Source: Saccharothrix tamanrassetensis (lineage in GTDB: Bacteria > Actinomycetota > Actinomycetes > Mycobacteriales > Pseudonocardiaceae). From it: 64,000 nt of DNA. A program made the translations under genes and the position numbers. Each line of letters begins with the position of its first letter. Position 1 is the stretch's first letter. The stretch lies in the NCBI RefSeq assembly GCF_014203665.1, contig NZ_JACHJN010000008.1, positions 62,001 through 126,000 on the forward strand, written 5' to 3'. Under the pieces are notes generated by a model. The model searched no databases. It saw only the letters and a program-made list of their open reading frames with translations, and was not told the origin of the DNA. Below, in pieces: positions 1 to 7,155 of the stretch.

Positions 1-160
1 GAGCGGCGATGGCGGTCATGTCACCAGGCTAAGGGGCTTGTGCCAGCGATTTCATCCGTGGAGTGTTGCGCATTGGGTGTATTCGTTGCGCAGTTGGCGG
101 TCTGTGCGGAGATCCGTTGCGCACCCGGCACGCCGGTGATCACCCCGGTAGAGTCCAACG

Positions 161-1030
161 ATGGCGAAGAAGTCCGCGCAGGTCCAGTCGGTTCGGGACG
201 CCTTTCGGGTGCTGCCCGAGAGCTTCGACCTGGCCGGGCTCGACCCGGCCGCCGCGCCGGTCGGCCCGAAGTCCAAGGCGGAGGCCGCCGCGGACATGGT
301 GGAGGTCGGCGCGCAGCTCGACGACCTCCAGGAAGCCCTGTACGCGGAAGGCACGGGCGGCGGGCGGCGCAGCGTCCTGCTGGTGCTGCAGGGCATGGAC
401 ACCTCCGGCAAGGGCGGCACCATCCGGCACGTGGCGGGCCTGGTCAACCCGCAGGGCCTGCACATCGCCTCGTTCAAGAAGCCGACCGCCGCCGAGCGGC
501 GGCACGACTTCCTGTGGCGGATCCGACGCCAGGTGCCCGCGCCGGGCATGATCGGCGTGTTCGACCGTTCACACTACGAGGAGGTGCTGATCGCCCGGGT
601 GGACGGGTTGGTGCCGGCGGCCGAGTGGCGCCGCCGCTACGAGCTGATCAACGAGTTCGAGTCCGAGCTGGTGGGCAGCGGTGTCACGGTGGTGAAGTGC
701 TTCCTGCACATCTCGCCGGAGAGGCAGAAGGAGCGGCTGGTCGCGCGCCTGGAGGACCCCGCCAAGCGCTGGAAGTACAACCCGCACGACATCGAGGTGC
801 GGGCGAAGTTCTCGCAGTACCGGTCCGCCTACCAGGACGCTCTGGTGAAGTGCGCGACCCCGGTCGCCCCGTGGTTCGCCATCCCGTCGGACCGCAAGTG
901 GTACCGGAACTGGGCCGTTGCCCGGGTGCTGCTGGAAACGCTGCAGGAGGTGGCCCCGGTCTACCCCGAGCCCTCGTACGATCCCCTGGTCGAATTGGCT
1001 CGTCTCCGGGAGGCCGACCCGTTGCGCTAG
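161..1030 (+). CDS. ppk2: Polyphosphate kinase 2 family protein (PPK2)
   Basis: This 289-aa protein has the PPK2 P-loop kinase fold. A Walker A motif GMDTSGKGG lies at residues 78-86 and the Walker B/lid segment VFDRSHYEEVL at 133-143. Family members transfer phosphate between polyphosphate and nucleoside mono- or diphosphates in the cytoplasm. The length fits a single-domain PPK2, and the YEEVL lid resembles the polyphosphate:AMP/ADP phosphotransferase subgroup; the exact nucleotide is not decidable by eye. The ATG at 161 is directly followed by a typical Lys-rich start. No partner gene is in the same operon; the next gene begins 87 bp downstream. Confidence 0.93.
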   Translation: MAKKSAQVQSVRDAFRVLPESFDLAGLDPAAAPVGPKSKAEAAADMVEVGAQLDDLQEALYAEGTGGGRRSVLLVLQGMDTSGKGGTIRHVAGLVNPQGLHIASFKKPTAAERRHDFLWRIRRQVPAPGMIGVFDRSHYEEVLIARVDGLVPAAEWRRRYELINEFESELVGSGVTVVKCFLHISPERQKERLVARLEDPAKRWKYNPHDIEVRAKFSQYRSAYQDALVKCATPVAPWFAIPSDRKWYRNWAVARVLLETLQEVAPVYPEPSYDPLVELARLREADPLR

Positions 1031-1117
1031 ACGCAATCTTCGTTGCACGTATTGCCCTCCCGCAGTGGTCTAGTCCACTGTGGGACTCGCCGCGGGCACG
1101 TGGAGCGGAGGTCTGGC

Positions 1118-2227
1118 GTGGCAGTGGACAGGCGACGGTTCCTGGGGGCCGTGGGCGTTGGAGCGGGGTTGCTGATGACCGAAGGTGTCGCCGAGGCACG
1201 CGCGGAGGTCCGCGTCTATCTGGGCACCTACACCACCTGGGCGGGCGGCGGCCCCGGCCTGGGGCTGGCCTCCTACGACGGGGCCACCGGCCGACTGCGG
1301 TCGACCGGTGTGGTCGCGGGCGTGCCGAACCCGTCGTTCGTGATCAGCGCGGGCCGTCGGGTCTACGCGGTCAACGAGCAGTCGAAGGGCACGGTGACCG
1401 CGCTCGCCGTGGGCGCGGACGGCGTGCCGAAGGTGGTCAACGCGCAGAGCACCGGGGGCGCCGACCCGTGCCACCTGGTGCTGCACCGCGGGCACGTGCT
1501 GGCCGCGAACTACAGCTCCGGCAGCGTGTCGGTGCACCCGGTGCGACCCGACGGCGGTCTGGGTCCGCGCACGGACCTGGTGCAGCACAAGGGTTCCGGG
1601 CCCGACCCGGACCGGCAGGACCGGCCGCACGCGCACCAGGTGCTGGCCGACCCGACCGGTGAGTTCGTGCTGGCCGTCGACCTGGGCGCGGACGCGGTGT
1701 TCAGCTACCGGCTCAGCGCCGCGGGCAAGCTGACCCGGGTCGCCGCGGCCCGGCTGCACCCCGGCGCGGGACCGCGGCACCTGGCGTTCCACCCGTCCGG
1801 GCGGTTCGCCTACATCGCGAACGAACTGGACTCCACGATCGTGGTGGCGTCCTACGCGTCAGGCGTGCTCACGCCCGGCCGCAAGCTCCCCACGCTGCCC
1901 GCCGGCGCGCCCACCAAGCCGCGCAACTACCCGGCCGAGGTCGTGGTGTCGGCGGACGGGCGGTTCGTCTACCTGTCCAACCGCGGGCACGACAGCGTGG
2001 CGGTGTTCGCGGTGGAGGAGGACGGGGCGTCGCTGCGGCTGCTGGAGGCGACTCCGGTGGGCGGGGAGTTCCCCCGGCACATCACGCTCGACCCGACCGG
2101 GAAGCTCTTGTTCGCGGCCAACCAGAACTCGAACACGGTGACCACGTTCGCGGTGGACCAGGACTCCGGGAGGCTCAAGCTGACGAGCACGTTCCCGGCC
2201 CCGATCCCGGTGTGTGTCGCCCTCTAG
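1118..2227 (+). CDS. Tat-exported lactonase-family beta-propeller protein (6-phosphogluconolactonase-like)
   Basis: The protein is 369 aa when started at the GTG at 1118. A GCGGAG Shine-Dalgarno lies about 8 nt upstream, and this start puts a twin-arginine signal (RRRFLG, then a hydrophobic stretch ending AEARA) at the very N-terminus. The mature part carries repeated beta-propeller strands typical of the YbhE/Pgl lactonase family, such as HPSGRFAYIANE, SADGRFVYLSNRGHDS and DPTGKLLFAANQNSN. Cytosolic YbhE enzymes hydrolyse 6-phosphogluconolactone. The export signal argues for an extracytoplasmic lactonase or sugar-binding role here, which is inference. The stop is 46 bp before the next likely start. 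Confidence 0.85.
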   Translation: MAVDRRRFLGAVGVGAGLLMTEGVAEARAEVRVYLGTYTTWAGGGPGLGLASYDGATGRLRSTGVVAGVPNPSFVISAGRRVYAVNEQSKGTVTALAVGADGVPKVVNAQSTGGADPCHLVLHRGHVLAANYSSGSVSVHPVRPDGGLGPRTDLVQHKGSGPDPDRQDRPHAHQVLADPTGEFVLAVDLGADAVFSYRLSAAGKLTRVAAARLHPGAGPRHLAFHPSGRFAYIANELDSTIVVASYASGVLTPGRKLPTLPAGAPTKPRNYPAEVVVSADGRFVYLSNRGHDSVAVFAVEEDGASLRLLEATPVGGEFPRHITLDPTGKLLFAANQNSNTVTTFAVDQDSGRLKLTSTFPAPIPVCVAL

Positions 2228-2273
2228 GGTCAACTTTCACGCGGATCACCGTCCACAGTGGTACGCCAAGTGC

Positions 2274-2999
2274 ATGAACCTCGTGGCAGCAGTGATGATG
2301 GTGGCCCTCGTGCCGGCGCCCGCCGCACCGGAGTACGTCGCTCTCGGCGACTCCTACGCGGCGGGCGTCGGCGCACGTGACGACTGCGGACGAAGTTCCA
2401 ACGCCTATCCCGAGCTGTACGCCTCGGCGCGCGGCATGTCGCTGGTGTTCGCGGCGTGCGGCGGGGCCACCGTCCCGGACGTGATGGCGCAGGCCGATCA
2501 GGTCAAGGAGAAGACGTCACTGGTCACCATCACGGTGGGCGGCAACGACGCCGGGTTCGGCGACGTGATCACCACCTGCGTGCTCGGCGACGACGAGACC
2601 TGCGAACGCCGGGTCGCGGAGGCCGAGGAGTTCATCCGCGGCACGCTGCCCTTGAGGCTGGAAAAGCTCTACCGGAAGGTGGACAAGCGGACCTCCGCAC
2701 GGGTCGTGGTGCTCGGCTACCCGCACCTGTTCGCGCCACGCGCGCGGTGCACCCTGAGCACCACCAAGCGCGCGGCGCTCAACCGGGCCGCCGACGTGCT
2801 CGACGGGGTGCTGGCGGACAAGGCCAAGGGGGCGGGCTTCGTGTTCGCCGACGTGCGCGACGAGTTCAAGGGGCACGGGGTGTGTTCCCCCGAGCCCTGG
2901 ATCAACGACCTGACGCTGCCGGTGGACGACTCCTACCACCCCAACGCCGAAGGCCAGCGGCGCGGCTACCTGCCTGCGCTGACGGAGGCCGCCGAGTAG
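2274..2999 (+). CDS. Secreted SGNH/GDSL-family esterase
   Basis: Starting at the ATG at 2274 gives a 241-aa protein with a short hydrophobic signal peptide (residues 1-18, MNLVAAVMMVALVPAPAA). The SGNH blocks are all visible: GDSYAAG with nucleophile Ser27, GGND with Asn91, and DSYHPN with Asp219 and His222. The paired cysteines suggest an extracytoplasmic, disulfide-stabilised enzyme like Streptomyces secreted esterases. Substrate is unknown; lipid or acetyl esters are usual for the family. The longer reading from 2214 would hide the signal peptide and is not preferred. The start has only a weak Shine-Dalgarno. Confidence 0.87.
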   Translation: MNLVAAVMMVALVPAPAAPEYVALGDSYAAGVGARDDCGRSSNAYPELYASARGMSLVFAACGGATVPDVMAQADQVKEKTSLVTITVGGNDAGFGDVITTCVLGDDETCERRVAEAEEFIRGTLPLRLEKLYRKVDKRTSARVVVLGYPHLFAPRARCTLSTTKRAALNRAADVLDGVLADKAKGAGFVFADVRDEFKGHGVCSPEPWINDLTLPVDDSYHPNAEGQRRGYLPALTEAAE

Positions 3000-3196
3000 G
3001 CGCCGCTTGGCCGTCCGCCCGTGATCACCGAGCCGTCACGGCCTCGGCAGACCCGGTCCGGCGGCTGATTCCCCGGCACGCCACCGCGCCCGGACGGGCC
3101 GCCGGCGGCGTCATCGGCGCAACCGGCCGGAGCCTGCTCCCCGCCGGGCACGCCGTCGCCGGGTAACCCGTTGGCGGTGACCGGCCACGACCGGCC

Positions 3197-4003
3197 ATGA
3201 TGCCCGGCGTGAACGCCACGAACGGGCTGCGCACGGTCGCGGCCACCCGCTACGTCACCCCCTTCCGCGAGGGCGGTTCCCTGCCGGGCCTGGTCGAAGC
3301 CGACGACCTCGGCATGTACGTGCTCAAGTTCCGCGGCGCGGGGCAGGGCGTGAAGGCGCTGATCGCGGAGGTCGTGGTCGGCGAACTGGCCCGCCGGCTG
3401 GGCTTCCGGGTGCCCGAGATCGTGCTGGTCGAGCTGGACCCGAAGATGGCCGTCGCCGAGCCCGACCAGGAGGTGCAGGAGCTGCTGCGCGGCAGCGGGG
3501 GCATCAACCTGGGCCTGGACTACCTGCCCGGCTCGTTCGACTACAACCCGGTGGTGCGCGAACCGTCCGCGGCCACCGCCACCCGCCTGCTGTGGCTGGA
3601 CGCGCTGACGCTGAACGTCGACCGCAGCTGGCGCAACCCGAACACCCTGCTGTGGCACCGCGAGCTGTGGCTGATCGACCACGGCGCCTCGCTGTACTTC
3701 CACCACTCGTGGAACCCGGAGCGGTTCCCGGCCGCGAGCTACCGGTTCGACGCCGCCGACCACCTGATGATGCCGTTCGCCGGGCCGCTGGCCGAGGTGG
3801 ACGCCGAGCTGTCCGAGCTGGTCACCCCGGAACTGGTCCGCGAGGTGCTGGCCCTGGTGCCGGACGGGTGGCTCGCGCAGGACGAGGCCTTCGGCACGCC
3901 CGATAGGGTCCGCGCAGCCTATGAGCAGTTCTTCGCGACCCGCCTCGCCCAGCCGCGCGCCTGGGTGGACGCACTGGAGGCCGCCCGTGCCGCACGTGTT
4001 TGA
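3197..4003 (+). CDS. HipA-like kinase-fold protein
   Basis: This 268-aa protein resembles the short HipA-family kinases that lack the HipA N-terminal domain. Visible kinase features are VLKF with Lys44 (ATP contact), LNVDRSWRNPN at 139-149 as catalytic loop, and LIDHG at 159-163 as metal-binding segment. It overlaps by 17 nt with a DUF3037 gene, a pairing found repeatedly in actinobacteria, so the two proteins probably work together. There is no HipB-like antitoxin next to it, so a classical toxin-antitoxin role is not supported. The GTG at 3209 is an alternative start. The target of phosphorylation is unknown. Confidence 0.8.
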   Translation: MMPGVNATNGLRTVAATRYVTPFREGGSLPGLVEADDLGMYVLKFRGAGQGVKALIAEVVVGELARRLGFRVPEIVLVELDPKMAVAEPDQEVQELLRGSGGINLGLDYLPGSFDYNPVVREPSAATATRLLWLDALTLNVDRSWRNPNTLLWHRELWLIDHGASLYFHHSWNPERFPAASYRFDAADHLMMPFAGPLAEVDAELSELVTPELVREVLALVPDGWLAQDEAFGTPDRVRAAYEQFFATRLAQPRAWVDALEAARAARV

Positions 4004-4376
4004 GTACGCGCTGCTGCGCGCCGTGCCCAGGCAGGAGCGGGGGGAGTTCGTCAACGTCGGCGTGCTCGTCTACTGCGCCCCGCTGGACTTCCTCGGCGCG
4101 CGGGTGCACGTCGACGAACAGCGCCTGCGCGCCCTGGACCCGTTCGTGGACGTCGAACTGCTCAAGGCGAACCTGGAGCACCTCGGGGTGTCCTGCGACG
4201 GTGCCCCGCACGCGGGCCCGGTGTCCAGGACGTCGCCCGGTCAGCGCTTCCGCTGGCTGACCGCGCCACGCAGCACCACCATCCAGACGTCCCCCGCGCA
4301 CACCGGGCTGACCGACGACCCGGTGGCGTCCCTGGAGCACCTCCTGCGGACGCTGGTGCTGCCGCCCGAGCACTAG
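3987..4376 (+). CDS. DUF3037 family protein
   Basis: Read from the GTG at 3987, inside the end of the HipA-like gene, this is a 129-aa protein with the DUF3037 signature (EYALLRAVPRQERGEFVNVG near the N-terminus, followed by VLVYC). No biochemical function is established for the family. Its translational overlap with the kinase-like gene suggests coupled synthesis and a functional pair. The C-terminal half includes RFRWLTAPRSTTIQTSPAH, a conserved-looking segment. The alternative upstream start at 3921 would add out-of-character residues and is rejected. Confidence 0.8.
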   Translation: MPHVFEYALLRAVPRQERGEFVNVGVLVYCAPLDFLGARVHVDEQRLRALDPFVDVELLKANLEHLGVSCDGAPHAGPVSRTSPGQRFRWLTAPRSTTIQTSPAHTGLTDDPVASLEHLLRTLVLPPEH

Positions 4377-4452
4377 GCTGGCAACCTTCCGACGCACACC
4401 GCGTCTATAGGTGCGAGCAGTTCGCCGACACACGGGATCGGGGTCGCTTGAC

Positions 4453-5469
4453 ATGAGCGCCGGCTACCACCACGGGTACCAGCAGAAGGCCGGCTACCGG
4501 CCGGTGCCCAAGCGCCGCAAACCGAGGATCGGGCGCATCATCCTGGTGGTCCTCGTCCTGCTGCTGGCGTTCACCATCGGCCTGTGGGTGTACGTCGACT
4601 CGTCGCTGCGCCGCATCGACGCGCTGCCGGACTACCAGGGCCGCCCCGCGGACACGCCCGGCACCAACTGGCTGCTGGTCGGGTCCGACGCGCGCGACGA
4701 CCTGACCGAGGAGCAGAAGGCCGCACTGTCCACAGGCGACGCGGGCGGCCGGCGCACCGACACCATCATGGTCCTGCACATCCCGGCCGGGTCCGGGAAG
4801 TCGACGCTGGTGAGCGTGCCGCGTGACTCCTATGTGGACATCCCGGGCAACGGCAAGAACAAGATCAACGCGGCGTTCGCGTTCGGCGGCCCGTCGTTGC
4901 TGGTGCAGACCGTGGAAGGCGCGACCGGGCTGCGGATCGACCACTACATGGAGATCGGCTTCGGCGGGTTCGCGGGCATCGTGGACGCGGTGGGCGGCGT
5001 CGACATCTGCGTCAAGGAGCCGATGAACGACCCGCTGGCCGGGCTGGACCTCCAGCCGGGCTGCCCTCAGGAGTTGAACGGCGCGCAGGCGCTCGGCTTC
5101 GTCCGCACGCGGGCGTTCGCCACCGCCGACCTGCAGCGCGTGCAGAACCAGCGGGAGTTCCTGTCCGCGTTGTCGGACAAGGCGACCAGCGTGGGCACCC
5201 TGGCCAACCCGTTCCGGGCGTTCCCGCTGCTGTTCGCCGCCACCGACTCGATGTCCGTGGACGACGACGACCACCTGCACAACCTGGCCGGGATGGCGTT
5301 CGGGATGGCCGGTGGCGTGGACAACGTGACCGTGCCGGTGGGCGGCACGCCGACCGTGCCGGGCGCGGGCTCGGTGGTGCAGTGGGACCGCACCAACGCG
5401 CTGCGGCTGTTCGGGGCGCTGGAGAAGGACGAAGCGGTGCCGACCGACTTGCTGGAACAGCCGAAGTAG
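4453..5469 (+). CDS. LytR-CpsA-Psr (LCP) family cell-wall ligase
   Basis: A 338-aa membrane-anchored protein. A basic cytoplasmic tail with RRKPR is followed by one transmembrane helix at residues 27-48, and the LCP domain lies outside. LCP signatures are LLVGSDARDD at 74-83, RTDTIMVLH at 101-109, SVPRDSYVDIPG at 121-132, KINAAFAFGG and the late RTRAFATADLQRVQNQREF. These include the arginines and aspartates that bind polyprenyl-pyrophosphate. LCP enzymes attach polymers such as arabinogalactan or teichoic acids to peptidoglycan. The ATG at 4453 is preferred over 4411 because the tail then begins normally. A strong terminator follows. Confidence 0.92.
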   Translation: MSAGYHHGYQQKAGYRPVPKRRKPRIGRIILVVLVLLLAFTIGLWVYVDSSLRRIDALPDYQGRPADTPGTNWLLVGSDARDDLTEEQKAALSTGDAGGRRTDTIMVLHIPAGSGKSTLVSVPRDSYVDIPGNGKNKINAAFAFGGPSLLVQTVEGATGLRIDHYMEIGFGGFAGIVDAVGGVDICVKEPMNDPLAGLDLQPGCPQELNGAQALGFVRTRAFATADLQRVQNQREFLSALSDKATSVGTLANPFRAFPLLFAATDSMSVDDDDHLHNLAGMAFGMAGGVDNVTVPVGGTPTVPGAGSVVQWDRTNALRLFGALEKDEAVPTDLLEQPK

Positions 5470-5482
5470 TTCTCTGAAGCCA

Positions 5483-5523
5483 CGAAATCCCGCGAGCCGC
5501 ATCCGCCGGCTCGCGGGATTTCG
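5483..5523 (+). terminator. Hairpin terminator after the LCP gene
   Basis: A perfect 16-bp inverted repeat (5483-5498 and 5508-5523) with a 9-nt loop lies 13 nt after the LCP stop codon. No long T-run follows, as is common in high-GC bacteria. It could also end transcription from the minus strand. Confidence 0.85.
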
Positions 5524-5581
5524 TCCGCCGGGGCACTGCCTCGGCGGTGGAACAGTCTTCCGGTCCGACCGTTGTGTCGGA

Positions 5582-5685
5582 GCGCTGCGTCCGACGGCTG
5601 CGTTTGACGGCTGCGTTTGACGGCTGCGTTTGACGGCTGCGTTCGACGGCTGCGTTCGACGGCTGCGTCTGACCGCCGCGTCGGA
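5582..5685. repeat. 13-bp tandem repeat, about eight copies
   Basis: The unit CGGCTGCGTTTGA recurs with exact 13-bp spacing from about 5595 to 5660. Slightly diverged copies stand at both ends (5582 and 5673). It lies between the LCP terminator and a small minus-strand gene. Because 13 is not a multiple of three, it does not encode a simple peptide repeat. Confidence 0.85.
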
Positions 5686-5737
5686 GCGCCAGCGGCGGGT
5701 GGGCTCGTCCCCCTGGCGAGTCCACCCGCGCCGTGGG

Positions 5738-5869
5738 TCAGTCCCCGGCCTCGGCGGGGGCGACGGGCGCGGCGGCGGTGTCGGCGGCTTCCGCCTCGAC
5801 GTCCGCGCTGGCCTCGATGATGCCTTCGAACTCGCGCAGCAGGTCGTCGTAGATCGGCGTCAGTGACAC
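5738..5869 (-). CDS. Small hypothetical protein, 43 aa
   Basis: On the minus strand a GTG at 5869 opens a 43-residue frame, VSLTPIYDDLLREFEGIIEA at its start, followed by an Ala-, Glu- and Pro-rich acidic tail that ends AEAGD and a TGA at 5738. A purine-rich GTGGGGG lies about 8 nt before the start and acts as a good Shine-Dalgarno. The N-terminal half would form an amphipathic helix; the tail looks disordered. Codon third positions are almost all G or C. I do not recognise the family. Confidence 0.6.
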   Translation of the reverse strand: MSLTPIYDDLLREFEGIIEASADVEAEAADTAAAPVAPAEAGD

Positions 5870-6473
5870 TTGGTAACCCCCACAGTCTGGTTCATCCCCC
5901 GATCGGGCCAAAGCAGACTACTTCCGACCGAGTGTCCACTTCACCCGGTATCGGCGAAGTAGATGTTCGTGTCGCTAACTGTTGACTAAACACACCCCAT
6001 ACCCGCAGGTTGTGCCCTGGCGACATGGCCTGCGGGCCGACCCGAACCCGGCGATGGTGACCATGAACAGTGTCGCCGGTCACAGTCTGGCACTCCTGGC
6101 CGCACCGCCCCTGTCACCGGAAGCTGCATGCCCACGTGAACACGATCGTGCAGCGGCTCGACCGAGGGGCGTGACCATGCTGGTGGGTTACCCCCATACG
6201 TGGTACTCGGATGCGCTGGGTCACCAGTGGTGGAAACCCGCATCGTCACCATTCCGGGTCACGGACAACCGGTGAGTCCGCAAGGCGCTACCCACCAATG
6301 CGGCAGGCAGGCGGCCCGAGTGTTGGACAACAATGCCTGTGCGGCGTGGCATCTCGCCCGGCGGTGGCGGCTTTAGTCCTACGATAGGGGCGTTTTCGTC
6401 GGACAAGTGGGGGTAGCTGGGATGACCCAGCGAAGTTCGCACTCCCAGGTGATTTACGTTCACCCGGCGTGAG
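5870..6473. other. 600-bp stretch without a convincing gene
   Basis: No frame here shows actinobacterial codon bias with a recognisable product. Near the right end a -10-like TACGAT (about 6379-6384) precedes a 16-codon open frame (ATG 6422, TGA 6470-6472) that stops one base before the next gene's GTG. This part may be the promoter and leader of the following gene. Confidence 0.5.
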
Positions 6474-6758
6474 GTGAACGCTTCCGGGGTGACTGAGCAA
6501 CGGCGCTCTAAGCCCATCGACCAGGAATCGGACCTGATCCGGCGCATCCAGAACCTGGCGCACCGCGCCGAACGCACCGCGTTCAACCACTCGAACCTGG
6601 TCGGCCCGCCCCCGTCCCAGGAGCACCTGGCGATCCTGGCCGAGATCCGGGCCCTCACCGAGCAGGCGGTGGCGGCGCGACTCGGCAGCAGACCCACGAG
6701 CCTGCCCCGTCAGGCCGACGCGGTCGAAGACACCCACCTGCCCGCCCCCGCCGTGTAG
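6474..6758 (+). CDS. Hypothetical protein, 94 aa
   Basis: A small hydrophilic protein with strong G/C third positions and a mostly helical central part (QESDLIRRIQNLAHRAERTA). It may start at the GTG at 6474, one base after a 16-codon leader frame, or at the GTG at 6489, where a GAGGTG lies 12 nt upstream. There is no signal peptide or membrane segment. I do not recognise a family. It stands alone between the small minus-strand gene and secA2. Confidence 0.6.
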   Translation: MNASGVTEQRRSKPIDQESDLIRRIQNLAHRAERTAFNHSNLVGPPPSQEHLAILAEIRALTEQAVAARLGSRPTSLPRQADAVEDTHLPAPAV

Positions 6759-7155
6759 CGCCCCGCGGGCTGGGCACCGCACCCCAGCCCGCACCGGCTT
6801 GTGCTCCGCACATCGCCACAGCTTCCGCCCAGCGTCGGTTCATGCGCGTCGCTTGGTTCGTATCGGCTCCGGCCTCTGTTGCTCCTGCCCCTGGCTCCCG
6901 TTGCTCCTGTCCCCGCTCCCGGCGCCCGTCCCCGGCTTCCTTTTGCTCCGGCACTTCGTCACCGACCCGCCCTCTCCCCGCCGCCATCTCAATTGGCCGC
7001 TCCCGGCGTCGTCGCAGGTCAGCCAGCAGTGGCTGGACGTTTTCGCAGGTCAGCGCCCCGGCTGGGATGTGGGCCGCGGTCGGGCGCGGGTCGAACGTGA
7101 AAAGTCAACCGGGTGACGTGCGGAACGTTGGGTCCGTGCCGTACGTTGCCGTGCC
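6759..7155. other. Non-coding upstream region of secA2
   Basis: About 400 bp of C-rich sequence with CTCC/GCTCC runs. No frame on either strand gives a plausible protein. It presumably holds the secA2 promoter, but I cannot point to a clear -35/-10 pair. Confidence 0.4.

Noticed and set aside
40..1662. 540-aa plus-strand frame across ppk2 and the lactonase gene
   Set aside because: It is a shifted frame of two well-supported genes and has Arg/Gly/Pro-rich composition.
5982..6275. 97-aa plus-strand frame in the gap before 6474
   Set aside because: Poor codon bias, no ribosome site and no recognisable features.
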